Shown: positions 8,804 through 17,563 of the stretch, piece after piece
How positions within the stretch are numbered: the first letter of the stretch is position 1
How the letters are laid out: every line of letters starts with the position of its first letter
DNA from: JAAOIF01 sp965217125
Lineage (GTDB): Bacteria > Pseudomonadota > Gammaproteobacteria > PS1 > Pseudothioglobaceae
Reading direction: 5' to 3'
Assembly (NCBI GenBank): GCA_965217125.1
Contig: OZ244244.1
Coordinates: 806,001 to 870,000 of the forward strand
Length of the DNA stretch: 64,000 nt
The notes under the pieces: generated by a model
The model's database searches: none
What the model was told of the DNA's origin: nothing
The model's input: only the letters and a program-made list of their open reading frames with translations
Made by a program: the position numbers and the translations under genes

Positions 8804-10765
8804 TTATTCTGAATATAAATCTAAATAAGCCTTCAACTCTAGGGTTGAATTTCTGGTATCAAGTGCATTATTAGCAATGGTAGTGTGTAAATTGTTAGCA
8901 TTAGAGTTTAGTAAATATTTAAAGATAACTAATCCATCATTAGAGGCAGTAATAGTTTCATTGCCATCAACATCTAAAATAGATTCTGCACCATCTAAAT
9001 AAGCCTTCAACTCTGCGGTTGAATTTCTGGTCTCAAGTGCATTATTAGCAATGGTAGTGTGTAAATTGTTAGCGTTAGAGTTTAGTAAATATTTAAAGAT
9101 AATCAATCCATCATTAGAGGCAGTAAAAGAGCCATTGCCATCAACATCTAAGGAAAAGGCTGGGTCATTTGTTACTGTAATAGTAAGACTTTGGGTAAAA
9201 ATAGTATTATCTCCATTAAGTGTTGAAATGCTAACAGATATGGTGCCTGTTTGAAGGGTATTAGGGTTATTGGCTGTTAATTTATCGCCAGAAATTGAGA
9301 AAGTCGCGGTATTATCTACTAAAGCATAAGCACGGCCAGTATCAGTGGCATTAGTTGATAAAAGTCCAACAGTTGCTCCGTCTGCGGCTTGGTTAGTTAT
9401 TGTATCTTTTGAAATGGTTATGCCAGTTACAGTGCCGCTTGGGCCATTAGTAACAGTTATTGTAAAATCTCTGGAAATAGTAGCGGGGGGTGAGGCTGAA
9501 TCAGTTGAGCTAATGATAATATTGTATGAGCCTTGTGTTGCTTTATCAAGAACGGCAGTGGTTATTAGTTTATCGCCGTCAATTGAGAAAGGAGCAGGAT
9601 TTGGAAGAATCAAATCAGGGTCTATTGCTATATAATTAACAGGAGTAGTGCCATCGCTCGCAAATGGACTAGGTCCATTAAATTCATATCCATCATATTG
9701 ATTATCCCAATCAGTTAATCGGACTGTTGTATCATCAACTCTAAAAGCACTAAAGGTAGTAAAACTAGTAAAACTATTTATATTATCTACTAATATACCA
9801 GCAAGGTTATCATTACCCCCATCATAATTTTGAATACTACTTATACCTGTGCCTTTATCACTTGAGCCAACTGGCCTAACTCTAAATGTATTATTAACAG
9901 GGTTATTATTATTTATTCCTTGCACCGTAAATGTGAAATTCTTCCTAGTAGCAACACTATAAGTATAAGATCCCGTGCCACCAGTTGTAGCAAGCATTCC
10001 AACAATTGTTGCAGTAGCATTATGCTCAGCCACAACCTCTGATGAAAGCATTAAGCCATCAGTTGGGTCATTTATTATATCAATAGTAAAGGTTTTTGCA
10101 TAACTACCATTATCATCAGTTGCTCTAATAACAATAGTATATATAGATTTTACTTCAAAATCAAAAACAATCTCAGATTTTAAAACACCAGTAGTAGCAT
10201 CAATTGAGAAAAAATCAGCAGTTGGAGTTGGAATAATTTTATCATCACCAGTAGAAGTTATTGTGATAGAAATTTTAGTACCACCGCTTGTATCAAAACC
10301 AATTAATTCTGCACCATCTAAATTAGCCGGCCAGCTCGTTAATCGGACTGTTCCACCATCATTAGTAGCATTAACAGCTTCGGCAGAAACTACAGAGTTA
10401 TTGGCAGTATTATAAGTATTTATAGCATCTGCTAATTTAGTAGCAGGGTTATCTGCACTTGTTGTAGAATTAAAATTTATAATAGCTATAGTATGAGTTG
10501 CGTCATTAATATCTTTGACTATAAAATTATTAGTATTACCCGCTCCAAAAAAAATCTTTCCTACATTAAATGAAAAAGTATTAGAATCTTGCACAGTATA
10601 AGCATGATTTCCAGTGCCATCAACACCAGAAGCAGTTCCAATGATTGTGCCAATAGCGATATTTTCATCTATGTTATGACTTCCTGAAAGAGTTATGCCT
10701 GTAGGAGTAGCATTAACCAAGGTTGCTAAGCTGAATAATAGGCTTGTTAGGATTATTTTTTTCAT
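8804..10765 (-). CDS. Secreted cadherin-repeat protein with C-terminal dockerin-like repeats (paralog 2)
   Basis: 653 residues from MKKIILTSLLFSLATLVNA, a signal peptide one residue different from paralog 1. It contains cadherin-type units (IVFDFEVKSIYTIVI; FTIDIINDPTDG), two of them split by an inserted module, then the same PSGTVTGITISK module and two dockerin-like calcium loops (DVDGNGSFTASNDG, DVDGNETITASNDG). From about 9045 to 9430 its DNA is nearly identical to 5650-6030 of paralog 1, whereas the N-terminal two thirds are much more diverged. Probably exported and used in adhesion or surface assembly; the substrate is unknown. Confidence 0.8.
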   Translation of the reverse strand: MKKIILTSLLFSLATLVNATPTGITLSGSHNIDENIAIGTIIGTASGVDGTGNHAYTVQDSNTFSFNVGKIFFGAGNTNNFIVKDINDATHTIAIINFNSTTSADNPATKLADAINTYNTANNSVVSAEAVNATNDGGTVRLTSWPANLDGAELIGFDTSGGTKISITITSTGDDKIIPTPTADFFSIDATTGVLKSEIVFDFEVKSIYTIVIRATDDNGSYAKTFTIDIINDPTDGLMLSSEVVAEHNATATIVGMLATTGGTGSYTYSVATRKNFTFTVQGINNNNPVNNTFRVRPVGSSDKGTGISSIQNYDGGNDNLAGILVDNINSFTSFTTFSAFRVDDTTVRLTDWDNQYDGYEFNGPSPFASDGTTPVNYIAIDPDLILPNPAPFSIDGDKLITTAVLDKATQGSYNIIISSTDSASPPATISRDFTITVTNGPSGTVTGITISKDTITNQAADGATVGLLSTNATDTGRAYALVDNTATFSISGDKLTANNPNTLQTGTISVSISTLNGDNTIFTQSLTITVTNDPAFSLDVDGNGSFTASNDGLIIFKYLLNSNANNLHTTIANNALETRNSTAELKAYLDGAESILDVDGNETITASNDGLVIFKYLLNSNANNLHTTIANNALDTRNSTLELKAYLDLYSE

Positions 10766-10814
10766 AGTTTTATATTTTGTAGTTAAAAAATGCGGTAAGT
10801 ATATCATATTAAAT

Positions 10815-11375
10815 TTAGTTTTTTTTGGAAATTATTAGTGTTTTTAGGTGTTGGGTTTTTTTAATTATTTGCTTTGTTGGGTTTGCTAATATGGCTAAAT
10901 TTGCCGCCTCCCATACGGGTAAATCGCGTTTATGGTCGCCGATATAATCAAACCCTTTAATGCCAAAACGCTCAACTAATTTTCTGGCTTTATGGTGTGA
11001 GGAAAGGTTGAAATGCTGATTGCTTGCCATAACATCGTCAAAAAGTTTGGTATGTTTGGCAACTGCAAAAGCATAATCTTTATGGCTGGCAGTGGCGAGG
11101 ATAATTTGGCTATTTGTGCGTTTGCGTTGAAGGATATAGTCGATTGTGCTTTGAATATAGGGCAGGGTGCTAACATCAATGGTTAAACGCCTTGCTATTT
11201 GGTCTTTTAAATAACCTTTGCCTTTGGCAAACCAAATTGGATAACTAAAGATTAGCCATGGTTGCTTTTTTAACAAGCCAACAGAGGATTGATAGAGCAA
11301 ATCAGTGTCAATTAGGGTGTGGTCTAAATCGACAATTAAGGGGGTTTTGTTATTCAAGTTCGCTCCATTTTTCAT
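10815..11375 (-). CDS. HAD-superfamily phosphatase-like protein
   Basis: 186 residues with HAD motif I as VDLDHTLIDTD near residue 15, motif II in ILATAS, and motif III/IV as YIGDHKRDLPVW. It resembles the N-terminal HAD domain found fused to UbiA-type prenyltransferases (the run IWFAKGKGYLKDQIA is typical), but stops before any membrane domain. It overlaps the end of uup by 26 bp. An alternative TTG start at 11357, after the GGAG inside uup, would give a shorter N-terminus. The substrate cannot be told from sequence. Confidence 0.75.
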   Translation of the reverse strand: MKNGANLNNKTPLIVDLDHTLIDTDLLYQSSVGLLKKQPWLIFSYPIWFAKGKGYLKDQIARRLTIDVSTLPYIQSTIDYILQRKRTNSQIILATASHKDYAFAVAKHTKLFDDVMASNQHFNLSSHHKARKLVERFGIKGFDYIGDHKRDLPVWEAANLAILANPTKQIIKKTQHLKTLIISKKN

Positions 11376-13224
11376 AATACCTTTCTAAATCGGCTTCTAA
11401 TCTGGCTAGTTTAACCAACCCTTGGTGCGATTCTGGTTGTTGGAAAAATTCAGGGTCTGAGAGTTGTAATTGGATTGTGGCAATTTCAGCCTCGGTCTGC
11501 TGGATTTTATTTGGCAGTTGTTTAAGTGCTTGTTGTTGTTTATAGCTGAGTTTTTTATGGGTATTTTTTGTTTTTAGCTTGGAAATATGCTTGGTAATTG
11601 GCTTGGAAATATGCTTAGATTTTTGCTTTTGGCTTGGCTGGCCTTGCTTTTGCAGTAGATAATCGTCATAACCGCCGGCATATTGATTGATAATAGCGTT
11701 GCCATCCATCACAATGGTAGAGCTGACCAGATTGTTTAAAAAAGTTCTGTCATGCGATATGAGTATTAGCGTGCCGCTATAATCAAGTAGCATTTCCTCT
11801 AATAATTCCAAAGTTTCGACATCAAGGTCATTAGTTGGCTCGTCAAGCACCAATAAATTAGCAGGTTGGGAGAGAATTTTAGCCAGCATAAGGCGATTTT
11901 TCTCACCGCCAGAAAACATTCTAATTGGCGCCATTGCTTGTTTTCCAGTAAATAAAAATTGGCGCATATAGCCAATAATATGTTTGCTTTTGCCGCCAAT
12001 ATCAATACGCTCACGGCCTTCTGAGACAAAATCCATTGCTTTCATATTCGGATTTAAGTTTTGGCGTAGCTGCTCAAAATATGCTAATTTGATGGTTTTG
12101 GAACGGCGAATATTGCCGCTGTCTGGGGTTAATTCACCTAATAGAAGTTTGATGAGGGTGGATTTTCCTGTGCCATTGCCGCCAATAATGCCGATTTTTT
12201 CGCCTTTAAGCACTAACATTGAAAAATCTTTAACTAAACTTAGTGCAGCAATTTGATAACTGATTTTTTTAACTTCAAACACTAATTTAGAGGCCTGTTT
12301 TTCGTCATTTACTGTATGAATTTTAATATTGCCTTGTTTTTTACGGCGATTGATAAAAGATGTGCGCATCTGCTCTAATGCCCTAACTCTGCCTTCGTTT
12401 CGTGTGCGCCTAGCTTTGATGCCTTGGCGAATCCACTGCTCTTCTTGTGCTAATTTTTTGTCAAAACGCGCATTGGCTAATTGTTCGGCATGCAGTTGTG
12501 CGTCTTTGCGTTTAATATAGTCAATATAGCCACAATCAAACATTGAGAGTTTGCCGCGGTCGAGGTCAAATACTTTATTAACAATATTTTTAACAAATGA
12601 GCGGTCATGGCTTATCAGCACCAAAGTCCCGCGGAAATCTTTAAGCATTTTTTCAAGGTCAAGAATTGCAGTGATGTCCATGTGGTTAGTAGGCTCGTCA
12701 AGCAATAATAGATCAGGCTCTTGAATTAGCGCTCGGGCAAGCATAACGCGCCGCCGCCAGCCGCCAGAAAGAGTTGAAAGTTTTGCCTCAGCTTGGAGGG
12801 TAAAGCGGTTGAGAATCGCCTCGATTTTATGTAAATACTGCCAGCCATCAAGTTGCTCAATTTGCGCTTGTGATTCAGCTGCTTTGTCTGTTTGATTATG
12901 CTTGATGAAATGCTGATAATTGCTTAGAATTTTGCCAATATCGCCTAAGCCTTGTGCAACAATAGTAAATACATTATCTGCATCAGCTGCATGGCTGTAT
13001 ATTGTTTGTTCGAGATAACTGATAGTGATACCATTTTTCACCTTGAGTTTGCCATCATCGGGGTTAATTGTGCCGGCTAAAATCCGCATAAAAGTTGATT
13101 TGCCTTCGCCGTTACGCCCGATTAGTGCAATTTTGTCGCCTTTATGAATAGTGGAACTAACGCCGCTTAGAATCGGTTTGTCAGAAAAGCTAAGAGAAAT
13201 ATTGTCAAGTGTAATTAGTGGCAT
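11350..13224 (-). CDS. uup: ABC-F ATPase Uup
   Basis: 624 residues with two ABC ATPase domains: Walker A GRNGEGKS near residue 36 and GGNGTGKS near 340, signatures LSGGWRRR and FSGGEKNR, and Walker B LLLDEPTNHMD and LVLDEPTNDLD. The inter-domain linker and a charged C-terminal coiled coil (after residue ~560) are the Uup hallmark. ABC-F proteins act on ribosomes rather than in transport, and Uup is linked to DNA-transposition control and ribosome function. It is cotranscribed with the HAD gene and divergent from ccmH. Confidence 0.92.
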   Translation of the reverse strand: MPLITLDNISLSFSDKPILSGVSSTIHKGDKIALIGRNGEGKSTFMRILAGTINPDDGKLKVKNGITISYLEQTIYSHAADADNVFTIVAQGLGDIGKILSNYQHFIKHNQTDKAAESQAQIEQLDGWQYLHKIEAILNRFTLQAEAKLSTLSGGWRRRVMLARALIQEPDLLLLDEPTNHMDITAILDLEKMLKDFRGTLVLISHDRSFVKNIVNKVFDLDRGKLSMFDCGYIDYIKRKDAQLHAEQLANARFDKKLAQEEQWIRQGIKARRTRNEGRVRALEQMRTSFINRRKKQGNIKIHTVNDEKQASKLVFEVKKISYQIAALSLVKDFSMLVLKGEKIGIIGGNGTGKSTLIKLLLGELTPDSGNIRRSKTIKLAYFEQLRQNLNPNMKAMDFVSEGRERIDIGGKSKHIIGYMRQFLFTGKQAMAPIRMFSGGEKNRLMLAKILSQPANLLVLDEPTNDLDVETLELLEEMLLDYSGTLILISHDRTFLNNLVSSTIVMDGNAIINQYAGGYDDYLLQKQGQPSQKQKSKHISKPITKHISKLKTKNTHKKLSYKQQQALKQLPNKIQQTEAEIATIQLQLSDPEFFQQPESHQGLVKLARLEADLERYYEKWSELE

Positions 13225-13302
13225 GGTAGGCTGTAAAAAAAACTATATAGCTATTTTACAGTCTGATAGGTTAAAATTATTTATTTGTAGTGGAATTTTA
13301 CT

Positions 13303-13758
13303 GTGGGTTATTTTACTTGTGCTGGTATTCGATTTTTGTTAGTTTTTAGCATTATCAGCATTTCTTATGCCGAAAGTATTGAGGTTAAAAAATTTGTCAA
13401 TGCTCAACAAGAGCAGCGTTATCGCAATTTGATTAGTGAAATTCGCTGTCCAGTGTGCCAAGGACAAAGCATTGACGGCTCTAATTCTGGGCTGGCAAAA
13501 GATTTGCGCGAGCAGGTGCGTAGTATGATTATTAAAACTAATACTGATGATGAAATTCGCCAATTTATGAGCGCTCGTTATGGTGATTTTGTGGTGTTTA
13601 AACCGCCGCTTAATAGAAATACTTATTTGTTATGGTATGCGCCTTTTGTGTTTTTAGCGCTGGGCTTGCTGTTTTTCTTTAGCTCATTATTAAGAAGGGA
13701 AAATACTGTAGAAACTCAAACAATAGACGCCAGTAAAGCTAAGGAGCTGTTAAAGTGA
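13303..13758 (+). CDS. ccmH: Cytochrome c-type biogenesis protein CcmH
   Basis: 151 residues: N-terminal signal anchor (RFLLVFSIISISYA), the redox motif RCPVCQ (Cys 49 and 52) and a C-terminal membrane helix (YLLWYAPFVFLALGLLFFF). CcmH is the periplasmic thiol-redox partner that reduces apocytochrome c for heme attachment in system I maturation. The start is uncertain: the frame opens with GTG at 13303 and lacks a strong ribosome-binding site. It stands apart from other ccm genes, although ccmFGH usually cluster. Confidence 0.88.
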   Translation: MGYFTCAGIRFLLVFSIISISYAESIEVKKFVNAQQEQRYRNLISEIRCPVCQGQSIDGSNSGLAKDLREQVRSMIIKTNTDDEIRQFMSARYGDFVVFKPPLNRNTYLLWYAPFVFLALGLLFFFSSLLRRENTVETQTIDASKAKELLK

Positions 13759-13793
13759 TAATGGCATTTTGCAAATCAAACTAAAGGAATTTA

Positions 13794-15287
13794 ATGAATA
13801 ACCAAGACGACAATAAATTAATCAACGAACGCAAGGCAAAATTAGCCACTTTAAGACAGGCGGGCAACCCCTTTATTAATGATTTCAAACCAAAAAACTT
13901 GGCACAAATCATAATTGATGAATTTGCTGGGCTTACTAAAGAGCAATTAGCAGAAAAAAATACCGAAGTATCGATAGCAGGGCGCATCATGCTAAAACGG
14001 GTGATGGGCAAGGCGAGTTTTGCCCATATTCAGGACAAAACTGGGCAGATTCAGTTATTTATTAGCCGCGATGAATTAGCTGAGGGCTTTTATAATCAGC
14101 AGTTTAAAAAATTTGATATTGGTGATATTATAGGTGCGATAGGGGTTTTGTTTAAAACCAATGTGGGCGAGCTGTCCGTTCGTGTGCATACAATTAAATT
14201 ACTCAGCAAATCTTTGCGCCCTTTGCCGGAGAAATTTCACGGTTTATCCGACCAAGAAACACGCTATCGCCAGCGTTATGTGGATTTGATTATGAATGAG
14301 GATTCGCGTAGAACCTTTAGGCGGCGCAGTGAGATTGTGGCGTATATTCGCAATTTTTTTAATCAGCAGCATTTTATCGAGGTTGAAACGCCGATGTTGC
14401 AAACCCTGCCCGGCGGCGCAACTGCCAAGCCGTTTGCCACCCACCACAACGCATTAGATCTGCCGATGTATTTGCGTATTGCCCCAGAACTTTACCTAAA
14501 ACGCCTGATTGTGGGCGGGATGGATAGGGTGTTTGAAATCAATCGTAATTTTCGTAATGAGGGCTTATCCACGCGCCATAATCCAGAATTTACCATGATT
14601 GAGTTTTATCAAGCTTATGCCACTTATCACGATTTAATGATTTTAACAGAGCAACTGTTGCGCGGCATTGCTGTGGATGTGTGCGACAGTGCTAACATTC
14701 ATTATCAGGGCGATGATTTTGATTTTTCTCAGCCATTTGCGCGTTTAAGTGTGTTGGATTCGATTTTGCAATACAATCCAAGTTTAGGCACGGATGATTT
14801 AGCTGATAAAAAGGCCAAAAAAACCGCTGAGAATTTAGGTATTAAAGTGCAAGATAATTGGGGCTTAGGCAAAATCCAAATCGAGATTTTTGAAGCCACA
14901 GTTGAGGAAAAATTGATTCAACCTACTTTTATCACTGAATACCCCGCCGAAGTTTCACCACTTGCTCGGCGTAATGATGACAACCCATTTATTACCGACC
15001 GCTTCGAGTTATTCATCGGCGGCTGCGAAATTGCCAATGGTTTTTCCGAGATAAACGATGCACAAGACCAAAAACAACGATTTTTAGCCCAAGTCGCCGA
15101 AAAACAAGCAGGCGATGACGAAGCAATGTTTTATGATGCCGACTACATCCGCGCCTTAGAATACGGTATGCCTCCCACCGCCGGTGAGGGCATCGGCATT
15201 GATAGATTAGTAATGCTATTCACCGATTCCCCATCAATCCGCGATGTACTACTTTTCCCGCATACACGCCCTGAAGTTAAGTTATGA
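13794..15287 (+). CDS. lysS: Lysyl-tRNA synthetase, class II
   Basis: 497 residues; ribosome-binding site AAAGGAA 5 bp before the ATG. An N-terminal OB-fold anticodon-binding domain (residues ~55-150) is followed by the class II core: motif 1 around FIEVETPMLQ, motif 2 FRNEGLSTRHNPEFTMIE and motif 3 GEGIGIDRLVMLF. It charges tRNA-Lys. The stop overlaps the start region of the zeta-like gene by only a few bases, hinting at co-transcription with the accessory genes behind it. Confidence 0.97.
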   Translation: MNNQDDNKLINERKAKLATLRQAGNPFINDFKPKNLAQIIIDEFAGLTKEQLAEKNTEVSIAGRIMLKRVMGKASFAHIQDKTGQIQLFISRDELAEGFYNQQFKKFDIGDIIGAIGVLFKTNVGELSVRVHTIKLLSKSLRPLPEKFHGLSDQETRYRQRYVDLIMNEDSRRTFRRRSEIVAYIRNFFNQQHFIEVETPMLQTLPGGATAKPFATHHNALDLPMYLRIAPELYLKRLIVGGMDRVFEINRNFRNEGLSTRHNPEFTMIEFYQAYATYHDLMILTEQLLRGIAVDVCDSANIHYQGDDFDFSQPFARLSVLDSILQYNPSLGTDDLADKKAKKTAENLGIKVQDNWGLGKIQIEIFEATVEEKLIQPTFITEYPAEVSPLARRNDDNPFITDRFELFIGGCEIANGFSEINDAQDQKQRFLAQVAEKQAGDDEAMFYDADYIRALEYGMPPTAGEGIGIDRLVMLFTDSPSIRDVLLFPHTRPEVKL

Positions 15288-15288
15288 T

Positions 15289-15864
15289 ATGAAAAACACA
15301 CCAACATTAACAATTATTGCAGGGGTGAATGGTTCGGGCAAAACCACTTTTGCACTGGATTATTTTAGCAACAGCAAGGCGATTTTTATCAATGCTGATT
15401 TGATTGCGACCGGGCTTTCGTCCAACAACCCTGATAATTCGCAGTTTGAGGCTGGAAAATTGATGCTGCTTAAAATACAAGAATGTATTTATCAAGGCCG
15501 TAGTTTTGCGGTTGAAACTACGCTTTCTGGTAAAAATTATCTGCAAATAATTAAGCAATTAAAGCAAGATAATTGGCATATAGAAATGCTTTATTTATAT
15601 TTGCCAAGTGTCGATTTATCACTGCAACGCGTAGCAGAAAGGCTTCAAAATGGCGGACATAACATTAAGGCAATTTATATTAAACGGCGTTATGGCAGGA
15701 GTGTCAATAATTTAATCAATGATTATATTAAAATTGTTGATAGGCTTGTTTGTTTTGATAATTCTGATCGCAGGGGTGTTATTTTTATAAAAAATCAAGA
15801 TGCAATTATCACTTATAATCAGGCACTATATAATAATATTTTGGAGTATAAAAATGCTGGATGA
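15289..15864 (+). CDS. Zeta-toxin-like P-loop kinase/ATPase
   Basis: 191 residues starting MKNTPTLTIIAGVNGSGKTT, with Walker A at residues 12-19 and the zeta-family pattern FINADLIATGLS then FAVETTLSGKNYL. Zeta toxins phosphorylate UDP-GlcNAc, but this compact AAA/zeta-like subgroup is often carried with a short downstream partner and its substrate is unproven. It begins 1 bp after the lysS stop; the in-frame extension inside lysS is rejected. It overlaps the next small gene by 11 bp. Toxin or housekeeping kinase cannot be decided from sequence. Confidence 0.75.
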   Translation: MKNTPTLTIIAGVNGSGKTTFALDYFSNSKAIFINADLIATGLSSNNPDNSQFEAGKLMLLKIQECIYQGRSFAVETTLSGKNYLQIIKQLKQDNWHIEMLYLYLPSVDLSLQRVAERLQNGGHNIKAIYIKRRYGRSVNNLINDYIKIVDRLVCFDNSDRRGVIFIKNQDAIITYNQALYNNILEYKNAG

Positions 15865-16027
15865 AAAAAAAATATTAGCCTCATTTGACAAAAGCGTTAG
15901 CAAAGCCTTGGCGATTAAAAAAGCCTTGGGACAATATGCGGTGGTGTGGGATGAGAAAACCCAAAGTGTCAAACGCATTGAGGCAAAAGATTTGCCAGAA
16001 TATGCGTATAAAGAGGATATTAAATGA
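15854..16027 (+). CDS. Small partner of the zeta-like gene (57 aa), possible antitoxin
   Basis: It reads MLDEKKILASFDKSVSKALA and ends KDLPEYAYKEDIK. The ribosome-binding site TTGGAG lies inside the end of the zeta-like gene, and the ATG at 15854 overlaps it, so expression is coupled. A shortened second copy of this gene lies at 45512. Pairing with a zeta-like P-loop gene suggests an antitoxin or accessory subunit, but no DNA-binding domain is visible and the role is inference. Confidence 0.6.
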   Translation: MLDEKKILASFDKSVSKALAIKKALGQYAVVWDEKTQSVKRIEAKDLPEYAYKEDIK

Positions 16028-16365
16028 AGCAAGATTCCTACCAAGCGATGTTGGCAAAGGTGCAAGCTTTTCATAATAAGCACGATTTTAAAAGCCATGG
16101 CGGCGAGGATTTGGCTTATCGGGTGGCGTTGATGGCAGAAGAGTTAGGCGAAATTTCCGCCTGCGTGACTAAGGGCAGATCTAAGCAGGATTTAGCAGAA
16201 GAATCAGCAGATTTATTGATTTTGCTGATTGGCACTGCTATCAGCGGTGGTTATGATTTGAATCAGGCTTTTTGGCAAAAAATGGACAAAATTATGCAAC
16301 GAGAAGCCAAGATAGTGAATGGCAAAATCCGCGTATCAGAATTTCGTGGCGTTGATAAAAAATAG
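16024..16365 (+). CDS. MazG-like nucleotide pyrophosphohydrolase
   Basis: 113 residues with the MazG-type all-alpha metal site: EELGEI (residues ~39-44) and EESADLLI (~60-67) supply the acidic ligands. Members hydrolyse NTPs or dNTPs to monophosphates and pyrophosphate, in housekeeping or stress roles. It overlaps the small partner gene by 4 bp (ATGA), making a three-gene unit of zeta-like, small partner and MazG-like. It is a single-domain protein, unlike the two-domain E. coli MazG. Confidence 0.8.
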   Translation: MKQDSYQAMLAKVQAFHNKHDFKSHGGEDLAYRVALMAEELGEISACVTKGRSKQDLAEESADLLILLIGTAISGGYDLNQAFWQKMDKIMQREAKIVNGKIRVSEFRGVDKK

Positions 16366-16370
16366 CCAAT

Positions 16371-16423
16371 AATTGACAATAAAATATTTTTAGTTGATAA
16401 TGATTTTATTTTTGTTGTCAATT
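16371..16423 (+). promoter_or_regulatory. Consensus promoter inside an inverted repeat
   Basis: A near-perfect sigma70 promoter is visible: TTGACA at 16373-16378, 17 bp spacer, GATAAT at 16396-16401. The -35 lies inside AATTGACAA (16371-16379), whose exact inverted copy TTGTCAATT is at 16415-16423, just downstream of the expected start point. Such a pair flanking a promoter is the usual geometry of an operator for a dimeric repressor, possibly the now-broken gene that follows. The repressor itself is not identified. Confidence 0.6.
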
Positions 16424-16428
16424 AAATT

Positions 16429-16805
16429 ATGCATCAACAAACTTTAGCAATTCGTGAACAAATCATTCAAGCCGTTCGTGCTGGCGTGGTTGGTTTAAAC
16501 AACTAAAAGCAGTGTTTGATAAACTTTCCAAAGCCCCAGAATTTGAGTTTGACACTACTATTGTGCCACTATGTTTGGTTAATAAAAAGCAAAAATTAGT
16601 GTCAAGATCGCAGGCTAAAAAAGTAACTAATCGTTTGGAAGAATTTAAGTTTGTAACTTTTGATTTTAAAGGTATTGAAACCATTGGACAGGGTTTTGCA
16701 GATGAATTGTTTAGAGTTTATCCGAATAAAAATCCACAAATAAGTTTTGATTATATTAACGCGGAAATAGAAGTTGAAAAAATGATTAAAAGAGTAAAAA
16801 GATGA
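16429..16805 (+). pseudogene. Remnant of a DUF4325 (STAS-like) regulatory protein
   Basis: An ATG 20 bp after the strong promoter opens MHQQTLAIREQIIQAVRAG, which stops after 25 codons. A second frame from about 16508 encodes a clear C-terminal DUF4325 domain: LVSRSQAKKVTNRLEEFK, VTFDFKGIETIGQGFADE, LFRVYPNKNP. Complete relatives carry an N-terminal helix-turn-helix, a GHKL-type ATPase and this domain. Here the middle is missing and the two ends are in different frames, so this is read as a deletion pseudogene. A GTG at 16512 could still start a 97-residue DUF4325-only protein. Its end overlaps cmk by 4 bp. Confidence 0.65.
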
Positions 16806-17470
16806 CACCAATTCTCACAATTGACGGACCTAGCGGCGTAGGCAAAGGCACGGTTGCACGGATGATAGCGCAACGATACGGCTGGCATTTGCTGGATTCA
16901 GGTGCGATTTATCGGGCATTTGCTTTGGCGGTGGAAGCCAAAGGTTTGAGCGCAAAATCAGATGAGCAAAGTTTGGTGGCTATTGCGCAAACATTGGATT
17001 TAGAATTTAGGGCTGAATTGGGGCAAGAATTACTGAATGTTTACCTAAATGGCAAAGATATTTCAACAATATTGCGCACCGAAGGGGTGGGTGAAAAAGC
17101 CTCTAAAATTTCCTCAATTGGCGTGGTGCGTGCTGCCTTGTTAAAGCGCCAACAAGCATTTGCCCAAGCGCCGGGCTTAGTGGCTGATGGGCGTGATATG
17201 GGCACGGTGGTTTTTACTAATGCGCCGTTTAAGGTGTTTTTAACCGCCAGCGCACACCAGCGAGCAAATAGGCGTTTAAAACAATTGCACGCTCAAGGTT
17301 CTGAGGGTATAATGTCGCAAATCTTAGCAGAGGTGAAGCTTAGAGATGAGCGTGATTGTTCGCGTAAACATTCTCCACTGAAGCCCGCAAAAGATGCACT
17401 TATCATTGATACCACTGAGTTATCGGTTGATGAGGTTATCGCTCAGGTGGTAACATTGGTTGAGGTTTAA
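16802..17470 (+). CDS. cmk: Cytidylate kinase
   Basis: 222 residues. P-loop GPSGVGKGT at residues ~8-16, then the CMP-binding insert and the motif DGRDMGTVVF; a short lid ends in RDERDCSRKHSPL. It phosphorylates CMP and dCMP with ATP. It is immediately upstream of rpsA, the classic cmk-rpsA-ihfB order. The start ATG overlaps the upstream remnant's TGA. Confidence 0.97.
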   Translation: MTPILTIDGPSGVGKGTVARMIAQRYGWHLLDSGAIYRAFALAVEAKGLSAKSDEQSLVAIAQTLDLEFRAELGQELLNVYLNGKDISTILRTEGVGEKASKISSIGVVRAALLKRQQAFAQAPGLVADGRDMGTVVFTNAPFKVFLTASAHQRANRRLKQLHAQGSEGIMSQILAEVKLRDERDCSRKHSPLKPAKDALIIDTTELSVDEVIAQVVTLVEV

Positions 17471-17563
17471 ACGGTTAATCTCTATAAATAAACTAACCCG
17501 ATATGAATTAAGCATTTACCGTTATAAGCTTAAGAATTACCGGTCAATATCAAAAAAATAAAT

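Noticed and set aside
15244..15288. Upstream start of the zeta-like gene inside lysS
   Set aside because: The extension would be read from lysS coding DNA and does not resemble the family; the ATG at 15289 directly precedes the P-loop region at normal distance.
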